This document shows, piece by piece, positions 10,231 through 23,305 of a stretch of 64,000 bases of DNA. This DNA comes from Eutreptiella sp. 'Long Island Sound 2002'. Taxonomy: Eukaryota; Euglenozoa; Euglenophyceae; Eutreptiales; Eutreptiaceae. The DNA lies in the NCBI GenBank assembly GCA_964036045.1, contig OZ038379.1, positions 117,193,104-117,257,103 on the forward strand, given 5' to 3'. The position numbers and the translations under genes were made by a program. The stretch's first letter is position 1. Each line of letters opens with the position of its first letter. The notes under the pieces are model-generated. The model was not told where the DNA came from. It searched no databases and worked only from the letters and a program-made list of their open reading frames with translations.

Positions 10231-11989
10231 GGTCAAGTGGCGCACGCAACCTCGGGCCGTCCATCCAACGTCAAAATGCGCCGCCACGAAAAGCGCAACG
10301 AAAGCCGCAGCGGCAAGGAAAACCAACAAGAGGTGACACCAAATGAATGCCTATGCCCACCCCCGCACACATAGGGAATGAAAGGTATGCCCGTATGTGC
10401 ATGTCCGTATCGCCGCAAGGTCATCACCGCCACGGACGAGCAAAATGGTATGAAGGGGCACAACGGGGGAACACAAAACCAACAAAGGAGAGAAGAACGC
10501 ACGAAGGAGGCCACACACCACCGAGGGGAAGCACAACACACATAAAAGCACACAAACAAAAACTAAACATACACAACATGCACACGCGGCTTGTTGGATC
10601 CAAGTATGTTACATGCTATGCTACGCTACGCAACGAACACGAGTTAAGAACGGCAACCGCGCCAACAAAAGTAAAAGGTGACCACGAGGCGTTACCGAGA
10701 CGTGCCCACCCCCCGCCCGCACGCCCGCTTACGTAGGAGGCGAAAGGGAGCGAAAGGGGACAAAAGGTATGCCGCCGCATGCAAACGAATAGTAGGCAAG
10801 GGCAGAGCCACACACCGCCACCAAGAGCGCAAGTATGTTACCATGTCGTGCCACGCCGCCAACCGCCCGGCCCGCGCCACCAACCGAGACGGGAAAAAAC
10901 AAATCGGCTCCGGCCAGGGAGTGGTTGTCACGGGGGGTTAACGGTCCTGCCCTGCAGTGCAATGCGGGGCAACCGTGACAACTGCTCTTACAGCACAACC
11001 ACCCTCTTTGTTGCGCTGATTAGAACATACACACTTATGCATAGCGTCGTATGCCGGATTCCGACATACACACGTTGCCACGCTTCCTTGTGCATGCACC
11101 CACCTTCCCTTCCCTTCACAGGTCCAAAGGAGAAGCGTGTGCTCGTGTTTGCGTCGTTTGTGCGTTAAAGCAGGGTTGTCTTAGACGCTTAGGCTTGTTT
11201 TGCGTCGTGCCGTCGTCTCTCATTCGCCATTCCCTAAATGTCACGCCACGCACACGGGAAGGTCAACGGGAAGCGACGAGCGCCTGGCCCGCGCCATACA
11301 CACGCAGGCAAAGCAAGAGGACTAGGACACACTAAGACTGTGGGGAAAAAAACAAGTATGTTGCATGTCACGCCGCGCACGCGGAACGGACAACGAACAA
11401 AGGTGGCGGCCAAAGAGGTGTGTGGAGCCAAGACGAGAGCAAGTAGGATATAAACCTACGCCAAACAACGCACGAAAAAAGACGCCGTAACAAGCACAAC
11501 ACGGTAAGAAAAAAGAGAGAGGAGCACACGAAGGAAGCATAAATAGGTAACATACCACACCGCCGCGGAAGTAAGAGACCGACCGAGGATGGCACTGTCG
11601 AGGTGCCATGTCGCGACAAAACCCCCGCCGCCGCAGGCCCGTTTACATCCTTTCTCTTCGCAGGTTCAAAGGAGAAGGCCCAACGAGAGGGAACGACGAG
11701 CCGGCAAGGAAAAAGACCGAGACACGCACCAAAGCAGAGGCAGGGAAAAAGTGCATGCCAGGGAGAAGGGTAGAGGAAAGGGTAAAGAGCAACGAAGCCA
11801 CAAAGGGAACAAGGGGTAGCAAGCAGCCGAGCAAGGGGCGCGCACAGGGAAGGGGGCACGGCAGGCACACGGCGAGCACAACACCGCAGCGAGACACCGG
11901 AGAGGGGAGCACCAGAGGGACAAGAGAAGACCGGCACCGCGCACCACGACACGCACAGCACAGACACCACACACACCGCACACACCCAA
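10231..11989 (+). other. T-poor leader with diverged repeats, presumed 5' region of LINE A
   Basis: The plus strand is poor in T and carries scattered related words: CAAGTATGTTACATG (near 10,600), CAAGTATGTTACCATG (10,832) and CAAGTATGTTGCATG (11,352), each followed by a CACGCC-rich segment. CACAGGTCCAAAGGAGAAG (11,119) and GCAGGTTCAAAGGAGAAG (11,660) are also related. These look like worn copies of a repeat of a few hundred bases. No protein-like ORF is seen. It may be the decayed upstream end of the monomer array. Confidence 0.4.
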
Positions 11990-12908
11990 CGAGCCCCAGC
12001 AGCCCGCCAAGTGGGCGGGCAGTCGGGGGAGGGACAGCGCCTGACCTCAGACGCCCCTAACAATGGTGGAAGGCACCCCCCCTGGGGACGCCCTTCCGCC
12101 ACCCCCACAGCTAGCAACGCCGGCCCGCAAGGGCGCACGCTGTGGGGCCGGTGCTGGGTCCCCACGCCCGCACCGACCGCACCCGGGACACACGAGACGC
12201 GGAACCCTGGCTGCCCGCTCGTGAGGGTGGGCGGCCGGGGGAGGGACAGCGCCTGACACCAGGCGCCCCTCACAACGGTGGCAGGCCATCCCCCCCGGGG
12301 ACGGCCCCCCACCATCCCCGCGGCACGCAGCCCCCACAGGGCATGCAGGCCAAGGGGACAGTGTTGGGCCCCGAAACACCCACACACCCGCGCCCACAGC
12401 ACGTGGGTGGCGGACCCCAACAGCCCGCCCAGTGGGCGGGCAGTCGGGGGGGGGACAGCGCCTGACCGCAGACGCCCCTCACAATGGTGGAAGGCACCCC
12501 CCCCGGGGACGCCCTTCCGCCACCCCCACAGCGAGCAACGCCGGCCCGCAAGGGCGCACGCTGTGGGGCCGGTGCTGGGTCCCCACGCCCGCACCGACCG
12601 CACCCGGGACACACGGGTCGCGGAACCCTGGCTGCCCGCTCCAGAGGACGGGCGGCCGGGGGAGGGACAGCGCCTGACACCAGGCGCCCCTCACATTGGT
12701 GGCAGGCCACCCCCCTCGGGGACGGTCCCCCACCACCTTCGCGGCACGCAGCCCCCACAGGGCATGCAGGCCAAGGGGACAGTGTTGGGCTCCCACACCC
12801 ACACACCCGCGCCCACAGCACGTGGGTGGCGGACCCCAACAGCCCGCTGAGTGGGCGGGCAGTCAGGGGAGGGACGGCGCCTGGCCTCAGACGCCCCCCA
12901 CAATGGTG
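11990..12908 (+). repeat. LINE A 5' array, first part (about 2.2 units of 420 bp)
   Basis: Each unit has two related halves of about 210 bp. Both end in GGGGGAGGGACAGCGCCTGA and continue into CGCCCCTCACAAYGGTGG. One half carries CCAGAGGACGGGCGGCC, the other CCCAGTGGGCGGGCAGTC. The array stops at 12,908, where Element 1 is inserted, and resumes at 37,062 with exactly the next bases of the unit. The frames open through it are shadows of the 3-bp-compatible repeat. By analogy with mouse L1 monomers it may be a promoter array, which is an inference. Confidence 0.85.
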
Positions 12909-15265
12909 TGAAGCCGGTTCGGACCCCCGTGGCCATCTTTGGGTCACTTGGGGTGTGTATCTATGTGCCGGCAAGCCGCCATTGGCTGATATTATACTCT
13001 CCCATCCACCTGACCTAACCTGATGTGATAGTGTGATAGGTTTGGCCATTCCGGCTATGAGCGGCCATATTCAGTACCGAGGCGCCGCCAGCTGAGATTT
13101 ATATATCAGAATATCAGGAATCAACAGGGTTTTTTTATCATAATGTTTCCGTAATTTTTCCGCCTTTCGTTCTGATTGTCAATGTATGGGCGACTGTCAG
13201 TTTGCTCGCGATTTTGCGGTAACCGATTGGTTAACTGTTTTTTTCAGATATTTTGGCGGAGACCCCGATGAAGGGTCAGATTTCATCAGTAAAGGGTTCG
13301 TTGCTTCGGCAATTTTCTAAATATGCACTCGAAATTTTAATCTGAATTTTTCGCGATGTCGAAATCGGATTTTCGACTTCGACATCGCCGCACTTGATTT
13401 GGTCTTCTTCGAGTGGTCATACTCCTTTCCCTATGCCCAAATCAGGTTTCCCTTATACTTGCCACCCATTTGACTTGGAGATATAAGGGAAACAAAAGTG
13501 AAGCGTGGGACCACTTTGAAGGGCCATATCTACGCGCGAGTGTGAGGAAAGAGAAGAAAGAAGGTTGCGTTGCAAGCGCCTCAGTCTCAACTTATCTTTG
13601 GTAGGGTCCAACACCTTAAGTTGTCACACACACGCGTTGTATCATAGGATCATGGTCAACATGGTAGAAACTTGTTTATAACGTGTTGACCATGTGTCTG
13701 GACGTGATATTATGACTTTCAAGTGTAGCGCATGAGTCTTGCGGTTGCATAGCATCTTTCATTAGGTTCCCACGTCCATTTAACCCAAAGTTATGACCGT
13801 GGAGGGGCATGGCATACCATGGTGGCAGCCAATTTTAAGGGCAATGTGTGATATTGGTAGTATATGTCTTGATATGCTCACGCCCATGTTATATATCTTC
13901 GTGTGGCCGAAGAGGTGGAGAGCCACACGTGACAAGGGCCTTGCCCATGTCTGAATTGTGGAATTCAAAGCGCTAGACTAAGTCTACCGCGTATGTATTG
14001 CTCATGGTATGTTTGGCAAAGAGATCCATGAGTGCATTCCCATTTTCATGGGGCATGTAGATATGAGTGGCGAAGGTATCTCCATGCGCCCGATTGGGGA
14101 TCTAAGTGGAAGAATTGTTCGCAAATAGTTCCAATCATTTGTGTATTGAACCATGAGCGGATATGATGGGTGAGCATAGAGATATACTATCATGACAACT
14201 TTGTGTTTGGTCATATTTTCATGTTTTTGACCTCAATTTGTGCTCATTTTTGCGTTTTGTGTACTTACCTGGTCGGCGAACAGCAAGAAGCCTATGGAGA
14301 GTCGAACCATGGTATGTTGCTCATATGTTGGCATATGCTTTGGAGTTGAACACCACCATATGCCGGATCGCGTACTCCATTTGGCTTGGCGCACGAAGGA
14401 TTACAAGAATTGGTCTCAAGATCATGGGCTGACTTGGGCAGTGCGTGGCGCCCATATCCGAAGGGGTTTCGAGAGTAAAGTGGGGATGTACATGGGCATT
14501 GACCTTTGGTCTCTATCCTCCATGAATACTAGACTTTGATTCCATGCATGCTTTGAGCCTTCGGATAAGTGGTAACTTCAATTTTGAGCATATATTTGAT
14601 ATATGGCCAATATGGTGTGAACTGTCAGTTTTTGGCATGTTAGGAGTTGAAACTCATGGGGTATATCTCTAAGCCGATTTGACTCCAAGTCCAACCAAGT
14701 ATATGTCAGGGTAAGGCATGGTCTTGAAAGCCACTCTAGGCCATGACACGCCACCTCCCCCATTGGGCTAGGATTTAGAGGCTTGGGAGTGAACACATTT
14801 TTGGGGTTTGTGTAGGGACTTTTGACACATGGCATTTAGCCATCTTATTTGACTGGGTTCAGGGCAACATGTTGGTGAGTCAAGGGAAGGTCTTGAGTCC
14901 AGGGAATGAGGGGTCTATGACTGTGATTGTGTACGTTTCCATCTTTCCCCAACCTTGCTTTATTTGTGTTCATATACCAATTTCAGGGCTTTCCTCTTTG
15001 GTGCACTTCTTGTACATGCCCGCCACCGTGGGACGACCGGTGTGCTGAACGGAAGCCCACAGTGTGGATTGGATTGTGGATGGGGTTATTGCTGTATTTG
15101 TGGGATCTGGTTGCTGTTCAGGGTTGAAGGAGGATTTTACTTTCTATATTTTTGGATTTGGAACCCTGGATTTTGATAAATGCAATCGTTGATCAGGAGC
15201 AAGTCAGCAGGGGTAACAGGCGGAAGGGGCACAGCGGGGGCCGGTCCTGGTAGGGACCTTCTTTA
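12909..15265 (+). repeat. 5' LTR of Element 1
   Basis: 2357 bp from TGAAGCCGG to CTTCTTTA. The partner is 23698-24542 plus 35552-37061 (2355 bp). It has a TATATA word at about 13,092 and many short non-coding frames. Its 3' end holds the ATG at 15180 from which the gag frame reads across the primer-binding site. Confidence 0.92.
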
Positions 15266-18239
15266 TGGTAGCAGAGGCGTACCTGCTGCCCCTACCTACC
15301 GCCGACACGGGGACTTGGGCCCCTTTGAGCCCTGCCCAAGTACGCCCCGGGTACGTATTGTGGACTCGGTTGAGGCCACGCCAGAAGTTGAAGCCCGAAG
15401 AGAAGTACGACGTTCGGGAAGAGGAGGACTTGACATGGAGGACCTGGTCTCCATGTGTGAGCGTCGCTGCCGAAAGGCATGCAACCTCCGCTCCGCCGCG
15501 GAGGACTCTGAGGAGGCCTGCCATTCGGGCAGCGGTGGAGGATGGGCCCGGCGCTACCGGAAGCGCGGGTCACCCAAGCCCGCGGCAGGGGACGCCGGGG
15601 CTATGGATACGGACCCCAGCCTGGTCAGGCTGTGGGAATCCAAGGGGCACTCCGATGGCTATCGGACTTGCTTCCCCTCGGAGTCGGAGGAGATGCCCGC
15701 GCCGACCGCCAGGGCGCATACGGCCCCCGAGCCCGCCCTGAAGCACGACGCCGAGGGCTTGGAGAGGCCAGCCAGGGCCAGGACGGCACCTGTGCCCCGG
15801 CCCACGGGACCAGAGATGGACGTCATAGGCGATACGCCCATGGGCGATGAGTCTGAGGCGCCGGGAACCGCGGGATGCGCTGGATCAGGTGGAAAGCACG
15901 CTGAGTGCCACTGCGAGCACGTGTCCTTCCTCATGGGCAAGTACCCAAAGATGGGGATGGACGCCATCATGCATCGCCTCCACAGCCTGGACAACGCGAA
16001 GGACGGCCTAGAGGAGGACGTCGCCGGGATGCTGGATGACCAGTCGGCCGCGGAGAGAGACATGGCGGAGCTGCGAGCGGAACTGGACCGGTACCGGGAG
16101 AATCTGGAGCTGGCCCTGGAGAAGCAGCAGGGAGTGGTGGACAGCCTCCTCCACCTAGTGGAGGACATGTCGGGACGCCTGAAAAGGCTAAAGGAGCTAC
16201 AGCCCCTCACCTCGGGTCCGGAGCTCCCGGCAAAGCCGGCAGCGGCAGAGCTGTTGGAGCGGGTTAAGACCCTCCGGAGCGCCATGGATAAACCCATGGG
16301 CGGCCCAGCAGAGGCACCCTACGCGCCTCCGCGTGTTGACCCGGGTGCGCTGCCGTTTGTTCCCATGTTCAGCGAATCCACAATGCTCGGGGAACACACG
16401 GCACCGGCTGGGTCCATGCGGGAAGGGCACGTAACCACGGACCCGAGGAGCCTGACGGTACAAATGTCCCACACCGCCCAGGATCTACCGCCAACTACGA
16501 CTACCCATGCAGTTTATGCGGAAGAGGAGATCCAGAGCCAGACCATGCAGGGGCGAACCATGGGAAGCGCCGACGGACATGGTCGAGGCCACCCAGGCGG
16601 AGATCTGTGGGCGAAGGACCCCACTACGGGGATACGGACAGCAGATGGAGCAAGTCCTTCCCGCATTCCAAACCCCATGGGTTCTTGCCCAACTGGACCG
16701 CACCCCATGGAGGAGAGGGATGTACGGGGAGTGTACTCACACCCCCCGGCCACAGGTGGTATCCGTCTCGGTGGAGTGGTGGCTGGTGACGTCGGGGACG
16801 CCATCAGGATTGACGACCTCAGGGGAATCAAAATCCCCTACTATGATGGCAACCCCTCCAACCTGGACAACTTCATCCTGGATTGGGAGGACTTTGCCGA
16901 GGAGGTCGTCGGCGAGATGCGGGGAGCGCCGCGGGACAATCGGGTATGTTGGACATTCCCACACCGGCTGGCGCAGGACCTGAAGGAGGAGCTGCGGGAT
17001 CAGATCCGGGAAGGATTGATCCAGACGGAGCAGGCCTGCCTCCAGTGGTTGGAGGATGAGGAGCGGGTGGACGCTCCGAACTAGAAGCTGGAGGACTTGT
17101 GGTCCATCCCGCTGCAGCTGGACCGCGGTGAGTTGCGGGTCCGGGAGTGGAACCGGTACCTGCGGAAGTACCGACGGAGCCTCAAGCTGGTTGAGGACTG
17201 GAACGAGTCCAGCGAGATCCGTCACTTGCTGAAGGACGTCCTCCCCGGCCACTGGAAGAGGCGAGTGGAGGACGAGGAAAAGAAGCGAGCCAAGAAGCGG
17301 GTGGAGGTGAGGATCATGGCGGCGCAGGATACCCATGCGGGTATCATGGAATTTTTCAGGAGGAACCTGGGCGAGCCCAACCGGATGTTGGGACTGAAGA
17401 ACGCCGTGTACGTGGAGGTATTTGGAGACACCAAGGGGCAAAGGTTGCTGCGCCTCAACAACCTGGATCGGAGGCGCGGGGAGCCGCTGAGGATGCAGGT
17501 CATCTTCGCCCGCAGGAGCCTGGACGAGATTGTGTAGTACATCACGGTGGAGTTGAAGCTCAATGCGAAGAACGAGGCCCACGTGCAGGATCGACATGGT
17601 CATGGACAACGAGGCCACCGAGAAGACCGCCATCATCAGGAGATCCAGGAGGACACAGACAACTCCGCGGAGAATGGTAGTGGAAGTGGCCAAGACCACT
17701 GGACCTGGTCCCGGGAGGATCACGAGGAGGCACATTTCTTCGCGTTTGTGGCGCACAACGTGAGGGACCATGGGCAGGATCGGTCCAGATGGAGCCGGGT
17801 GGGACCCAAGAAGGGCAATGAGCCAAGGAGGATCGGGAACCCACCGCTCTCGTTCCGGGAGTACAGGTCTCAGCACGACGGGTGCTGGGTCTGTTATGGC
17901 AAGGGAAACAACCATGCACACGACCACCGTCAGTGCAAGGTGTATGAGGCGGACAAGAAGGCCTACTTCGCCGCCCACCCCGAGAAGAAGCCCAAGGAGC
18001 AGCGGATTTCCAATTGGAAGGCGAAGGGCGGAGACGGGGGAAAAGGCCAAGGCAAAGGCCAAGGAAAAGGCGGAAGAAGAGGCTATGGTGGTGGACCCGG
18101 CCAAGACCGACGAGTGAGGTCGATCGAGGGAGTTGCTGAGGACATGTTGAGGACGTTGGAGGAACTCAACGCCCAGCAACGTGGTGGACAAAGTCCTGGC
18201 GAAACGCAGCCGGAAGGGGCTGCGGGAAGTCAAGTGTAG
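15180..18239 (+). pseudogene. gag: Element 1 gag (broken), starts inside the LTR
   Basis: A single frame is open from the ATG at 15180 to 18239 except for TAG at 17082-17084 and 17535-17537, and it ends at TAG 18237-18239. The product is the structural capsid polyprotein. In order I see a low-complexity N-terminus, a predicted coiled coil (about residues 260-345, DMAELRAELDRYRENLELAL), a Gag core (GIKIPYYDGNPSNLDNFILD) and a CCHC-like knuckle (CWVCYGKGNNHAHDHRQC, about 17,884-17,937) followed by a Lys/Gly-rich tail. The start lies 86 bp inside the 5' LTR, and the frame runs through the primer-binding site, as known for Ty1. A downstream ATG cannot be excluded. The internal stops fit mutation rather than recoding. 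Confidence 0.75.
15266..15277 (+). other. Primer-binding site of Element 1
   Basis: TGGTAGCAGAGG follows the LTR directly. It resembles the initiator-Met tRNA 3'-end complement used by many retrotransposons (TGGTATCAGAGC). Element 2 has the same 12 bases at the same place. Confidence 0.8.
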
Positions 18240-18512
18240 AGGAGCCCCCACGGGAGTGGGACCTCGGAGGTCTCTCCTCCGAAAATCAGTGGAATCCCAG
18301 AGAAAGAGAAGGCACATCGGGTGCCGAAGAAGGCTCCAGAAGAGCCAAAACCACTGAGTTTCGCCACTCCCAACCCCTGGAGCGCCCTGCCAAGGGAAGT
18401 TTATGTGGGCAAGGGACGTGGCAAGAAGGAAGCAGCGACCACGGAGAGCCCCGTGGACGGGCAGGACCAGCCCAAGATCTACACCATCCGTGACCATACC
18501 CTCTAAGTCCTG

Positions 18513-21500
18513 ATGCACCCGGATGTGCTAGAGTTGCGTGCCGTGAGAGTCGTCCATACACCGCATGGCGACGAGCGGCAGTTGCACTTGAAGGTGCGTG
18601 TACGGTGCAGACAAGAGGAATTGGTGGTGGATGTTCTGGTGGATACGGGTGCCCAGGTGAGCCTGGTCCGGAGAGGGTTGTTCAAGGAGGAGTCCCTGCA
18701 GCCCAGGCGTAGACCTGTGCGCCTGAAGGAAGCCAATGGAGAGATCATGGGTGGTGGTACCCATGAGGCCACTCTCAGTATGGAATTCCCGGAGCATGAG
18801 CGCTTGAACCGCCCTGATTTGGCGAAGAGAAGCACTCTGTCCGGGAACTTCTATGTGGCCGACATTACAGATTGGGATATGATCATGGGGTATGAGTTCA
18901 TGGTGGTAAATGCAATTGGAGCCCTTCCCCATCGTGCAACGCTGGTCCGGGAGGATGATGAATCCCTCACATGGCTGTCCACGGACTATGCATGCGGATC
19001 ATCCCAATGGAATGCTGAGGAAGAGGATCGGATCGTCCAAGCGGTGCAAGCTGTGGGTGCCAAGTCCAGAGGAGACCGTGGAGTTCAGCTCACGGAGTAT
19101 GGAATGGCGCCGCAGGTGTATGCCAGGATGATCCAGACGCTGGGAGCCGAAGCGCCCGAGACGGACGTCTTCGCTTCCCGGGATGCCCCACTTTTGCGGA
19201 AGTGTACGAGGCATTGGCATCGAGGAGACTCAGCCTGGCATAGGCATTGGGGTTCGAAGGAGTGGGGGCCCATGTATTGGCATGGCTCCCTGGACAATAC
19301 CAGACGTACGGTGGAGAAGATCGTCGCGGATAGGGCGAAGGGGATCCTGGTCATAACCGGCATAGGATCCACCCCATGTCCGCTGGAAGGTCTCAAGTGG
19401 ACGCTGGACTCCATTACCCTGAACGAGATGTCATTCGGGCCAGAGGAGGAGTTGCTCATCGACGCCAAGGGTGTATCAATGCCCTCCCCGGTTCAAGCGT
19501 GGGGTACCAAGGCTTTCCTGGTGGATGGGGCGCAAGCCCAACCCACGGGTGATGAAGCATTCATCCGTAGAGTGGAGGCGGTGCCCATGAAGGTCATGTT
19601 TGAGCCCAAGGAGGGGAAGGATCAGCCAATCGATGGTATTGACGTCCTGTCCCACGCCGAGATCGACGACGTCGTCAACTACATGCGGATGGGGATGCAC
19701 GACCGTGTGGCAGCCAAGAAGAGGCGGGCCATGGTCACATCTCCGCATTGGTGGGATGACAAGATGTTGGTCACCGGCAAGTACGAGAAGGATGAGTTCG
19801 TGGCGAGGGTCATGGATCACATCGCGGACCAATACGATGGTCCGGTTGGGTCTGACCCACCAACGTGGGGTTCTCCAAGAGTGGGAACCGGTAGTGACAA
19901 GAACCAGCCCGAGGCCGCAAATTTTCGAAGATTATCGGTGGGAATCACGACCCACGACGATGAAGACGGCATATCGGACGAGGAGAAGTCGGACTCGGAC
20001 CAAGAAGAGGCCTATACCGCAGTGCGGTCGGTTGTATCGATACCGAAGCAAGCGGCTGAAGAGGCCCAGGAGAACCCGAAGGTCGCCGAGCTGAAGGAGA
20101 GGCTGATCAATGCCTATCCGCGGCTATTCAGTGGCGTCGCCAACAAGAACCCTCCAGATCGTGGGAGGTTTGGTACAGCGAAGATCAAGCTGAAGCCGAA
20201 CCCCAAGATCTATCGTCATCGGGAGTACCAACTTCAGGGCGATCGGACTGAGGCCATGAAGAAGTTGTTGGCCGAGTTCATTGAGCGGGGATGGATCGAA
20301 CCCTCCGACAGTGAGTGGGCCAGCCCAGCCTTTATCGTGCCCAAGAAGGAGAAGGGCGAGTGGAGGTTGGTGGTGGATTACAGGGGTTTGAACGAGCAAA
20401 CCGAGCACGACTTGTACTCGCTTCCCCTGATCTACTCCATCCTCCAAAAACAACAGAAAAAGCGGATCTTCACGGTGTTAGGCCTGAAACACGGTTATCA
20501 CCAGATGCCGCTACACCCGGACTCCAGGCCCTGCACAGCGATGTCGACGCCGCTGGGGCCCATGCAGTGGAAACTGGTGCCCATGGGCGCCAAGAATGGC
20601 AACGCCGCTTTCCAGCGCATGATGGAGGACCTACTCGGTCCAGTCCGGGATTGTGCCGATCCCTTCGTGGATGACATCATTATCGGGTCTGGCACGGAGA
20701 ACATGACTGAGGATGAGCTCATCGAAGCGCATGAGAAGGATCTGCGCCGAGTGCTCAGTGAGTTGGACAAGCACAACATGGTGTGCAAGCCCACCAAAGC
20801 CTCACTCTTCGTGAAGGAAGTGGACTTCGCGGGTCACGTGGTTGGTCACGGGCAACGCCGTCCGATGCCTGGGAAGCTGGCGTCCCTGCACCACTGGGAA
20901 AAGCCCCAGACCATCAGCGAACTCCGATCCTTCATGGGGTCCTGCAACTACTATTCGGGCTATGTCCGAATGTATGCAGAACTGTCGGGGCCGCTGCACA
21001 AGATGCTGCAAGTCGGCAAGTTCAATGGCCGAAAGGGGAGCAAGAAGAAGCTTGCCTGGACCCCTGAGGCCGAAGATGCGTTCAGCCGCCTGAAGGAGCG
21101 ACTCCTGGGGCAGCTGGGACTATTCTTGGTGGACCCGGACAAGGGTTTCGTGCTACGGACGGACGCCTCGGACTATGCTGTAGGGGCAGTCCTCGAGCAG
21201 ATCCGGGACGACGGGTCACACGTACCCGTGGCGCTTTGGAGTCGGATCCTGGCCGAGGGCCAACGCCGCACCTGGACCGCGAGGGAGAAGGAGACGTACG
21301 CCATTGTTTGTGCGCTCAGGAAGTGGTCTGGCCACATCGGATTGCAACTGGTGGTGGTTTGCACGGACCATCAGTCCTTGCAGAGCTGGCACAAGGAGCA
21401 TGTCGACACCCCCTCGGGACCGGCGGCAAGGAGGGCCCAATGGCATGAGACGTTCGCCAAGTTCGACCTCAGCGTCGTATACGTCCCGGGGAAGGACAAC

Positions 21501-21656
21501 ACTGTGGCAGATTGCCTCAGTCGATGGGCCTACCCCGTGGGCAAGGCTTGGATGGACATATCCAGCCACGGGGACGCCGAGGAAACCGAGGAGCCTAAGC
21601 GCATCATCGGGATGGAGAAGGCCATGGAGCAAGAGGGGTCAAGTGCTTTGTGGTGA
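18513..21656 (+). pseudogene. pol: Element 1 protease, methyltransferase-like domain, RT, RNase H
   Basis: 1047 codons in the same frame as gag, after a TAA at 18504-18506. Domains: an aspartic protease with DTGAQVSLV (DTG at 18642); a Dam-like segment at residues of about 217-300 (DVFASRDAPLLRKCTRHW, later GILVITGIGSTPCPLEGLKW) in which the usual NPP(W/F) is YWHGSL; an RT with EWRLVVDYRGLNEQTE and VDDIII; and an RNase H with TDASDYAVGAVLEQ, REKETYAIVCAL, TDHQSLQSWH and VADCLSRWAYP. In RT motif A the catalytic Asp is Gly (GGC at 20481-20483, VLGLKHGYHQ), so the enzyme should be inactive. It ends at TGA 21654-21656, which overlaps the ATG of the integrase frame. Confidence 0.85.
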
Positions 21657-23305
21657 TGGCAAACCGTACGGACCTGGCCAAGTTCCGGGGTGCCCGCGTC
21701 CAAGCTATTCGAGAGGAAACCCTCGAGCAATGGATGGTGGCCCCTGTAGAGCTATTCAGGTCGGTGCTCACAGAGGACTGGTCGGATGACTACGCGGCAT
21801 CCGAGCACTGGAGCAAGTACTGGAATGCCGTGAGCGCCCCCTCGGACGACGAGTGGCCTGAGGGCTTGACCGAGGATGGGGACAAGTTGTTGCTCAAGGA
21901 CAAGCTGCTGGTGCCCGAGAACCGAGTGGAGGAGCTCATTGACCATTGGCACAACGCCCAGCTCATCCACCCTGGCCGAGACAAGATGCAGCAGGACCTG
22001 GAGTGGCGTTTCAGGCTCCCTCCGGGGTACTACGCCATCCTGGACAAGTACTGCAGCGACTGCGCCGTGTGTCGGGCCACGAAGAGCCCCAACCACTCCA
22101 CAGCGGGCAACCCGGTGTACACGGCTATACCGGAGGCCCCTATGCGGTCCGTGGCCATGGATGTATTCGCCATGCCTGAGGTCACCGTGGAAGGAGAGAC
22201 CTACGACTGTGTCATACTGGCGGTGGATAGGCATAGTAGGTATATCGTGGCGGTCCCTGGCAAGAAGTCCAAGAAGACGGACAAGAAGGACAAGCATGGA
22301 GTGGGGCTGCAGGCCAAGACCGTCGCTAATGCCATGATCAGGCATTGGCTGACAATTTTTGATGTCCCGGCTGTCATCTGCAGCGATCGGGGCAGTCAGT
22401 TTGTGGGGACGTGGTTTGAGACGATGTGCAAGCACATGGGTATTCGGCACGCCAAGACCGTGGCGTACCACAGCCGGTCAAATGGCCGAGCTGAGGTGGC
22501 CGGGCGGCAGATGTTCGAGAAGTTCCGCCAGCTGCACATCGACGAACCGGGCCGGAATTGGTATAATTTGCTGTGGAGAGTACTCCAAGCGTGTCACGAC
22601 CTTCCGGGACCCACTGGACTGTCGCCCCATCGTATCCTGTTCCTACGGGATCGAGTGTCACGCACTCTCCCATGGTTGAACCATGGCGAAGTGGCCCGGG
22701 ATGCGAACGCTATGATGGCTGAGGCGGACGACACGGCGGCCAAGGTGTGCAGGGCACTTCAGGACGAGCATGACAAGGTGGCAAAGTACTTCAAGCAGGG
22801 AAAGGTCCAGAAGTATGCTCTCCAAGACACCGTGTAGGTGGAGCGGCACCACAAGGATGTCCTGTCCAGGCATCGGCAGGCATCTTGGTATGTGCCGGGG
22901 GTAATAGTGCAGAAGGTCGGGCAGGATGTGTATGCGGTTCATGTGGGGTATAACAAGATCCTGGACCGCGACCATACCCAGCTTCGTCCCCGAGCACCAG
23001 ACCCAAGCGGACGTCCCGTCACCTTCGAGTTCACGGCCAGCGATGTGGATTCGGACGACGAGGGTGAGGACGACGACTTCACCGCTGAGAAGATCCTGGC
23101 GGACAAGCCGGACCCGGGGACGCCTGGGGGGAGGCTTTATAAAGTCCGTTGGAAGGGATTCGCCGCATCCAGGGATTTGTGGGAGCCTCGGAGCAGTTTC
23201 GTGCCGAGGTATACCACGGTCTGGATGGACTATCTGAAGAAAAAGAATATCTCCTTGGATGTCAAGGACGTGTTTGTCCATTTGGTTGCTGCTGTAGCGC
23301 CGTAA
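21656..23305 (+). pseudogene. Element 1 integrase with C-terminal chromodomain, one internal TAG
   Basis: The start ATG (21656-21658) overlaps the upstream stop as TGATG; the frame is -1 relative to RT. The zinc-binding region has HWHNAQLIH and CSDCAVC. The catalytic core has MDVFAMP (D), CSDRGSQF (D) and NGRAEVAGRQ (E). TAG at 22835-22837 interrupts YALQDTV*VERHH, where Element 2 has Trp (DDGVWLRK), so TGG to TAG is likely. The C-terminus is a chromodomain (GGRLYKVRWKGF, then LWEPRSSFV) ending at TAA 23303-23305. Chromodomains guide integration into heterochromatin in this family. Confidence 0.85.

Noticed and set aside
13413-13604. Small ORF found in both LTRs of Element 1 (again at 24,202).
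   Set aside because: It is short, its end differs between the copies and it has no domain; it is LTR sequence.
15180-23305. A variant genetic code reading UAG as an amino acid, because Element 1 has several in-frame TAGs.
   Set aside because: The replaced residues differ. TAG at 22835 stands for Trp, LINE TAG at 51174 for Arg (CGG in LINE B) and TAG at 50231 for His, and UAG/UAA/UGA also end frames normally. Mutation explains all of them.
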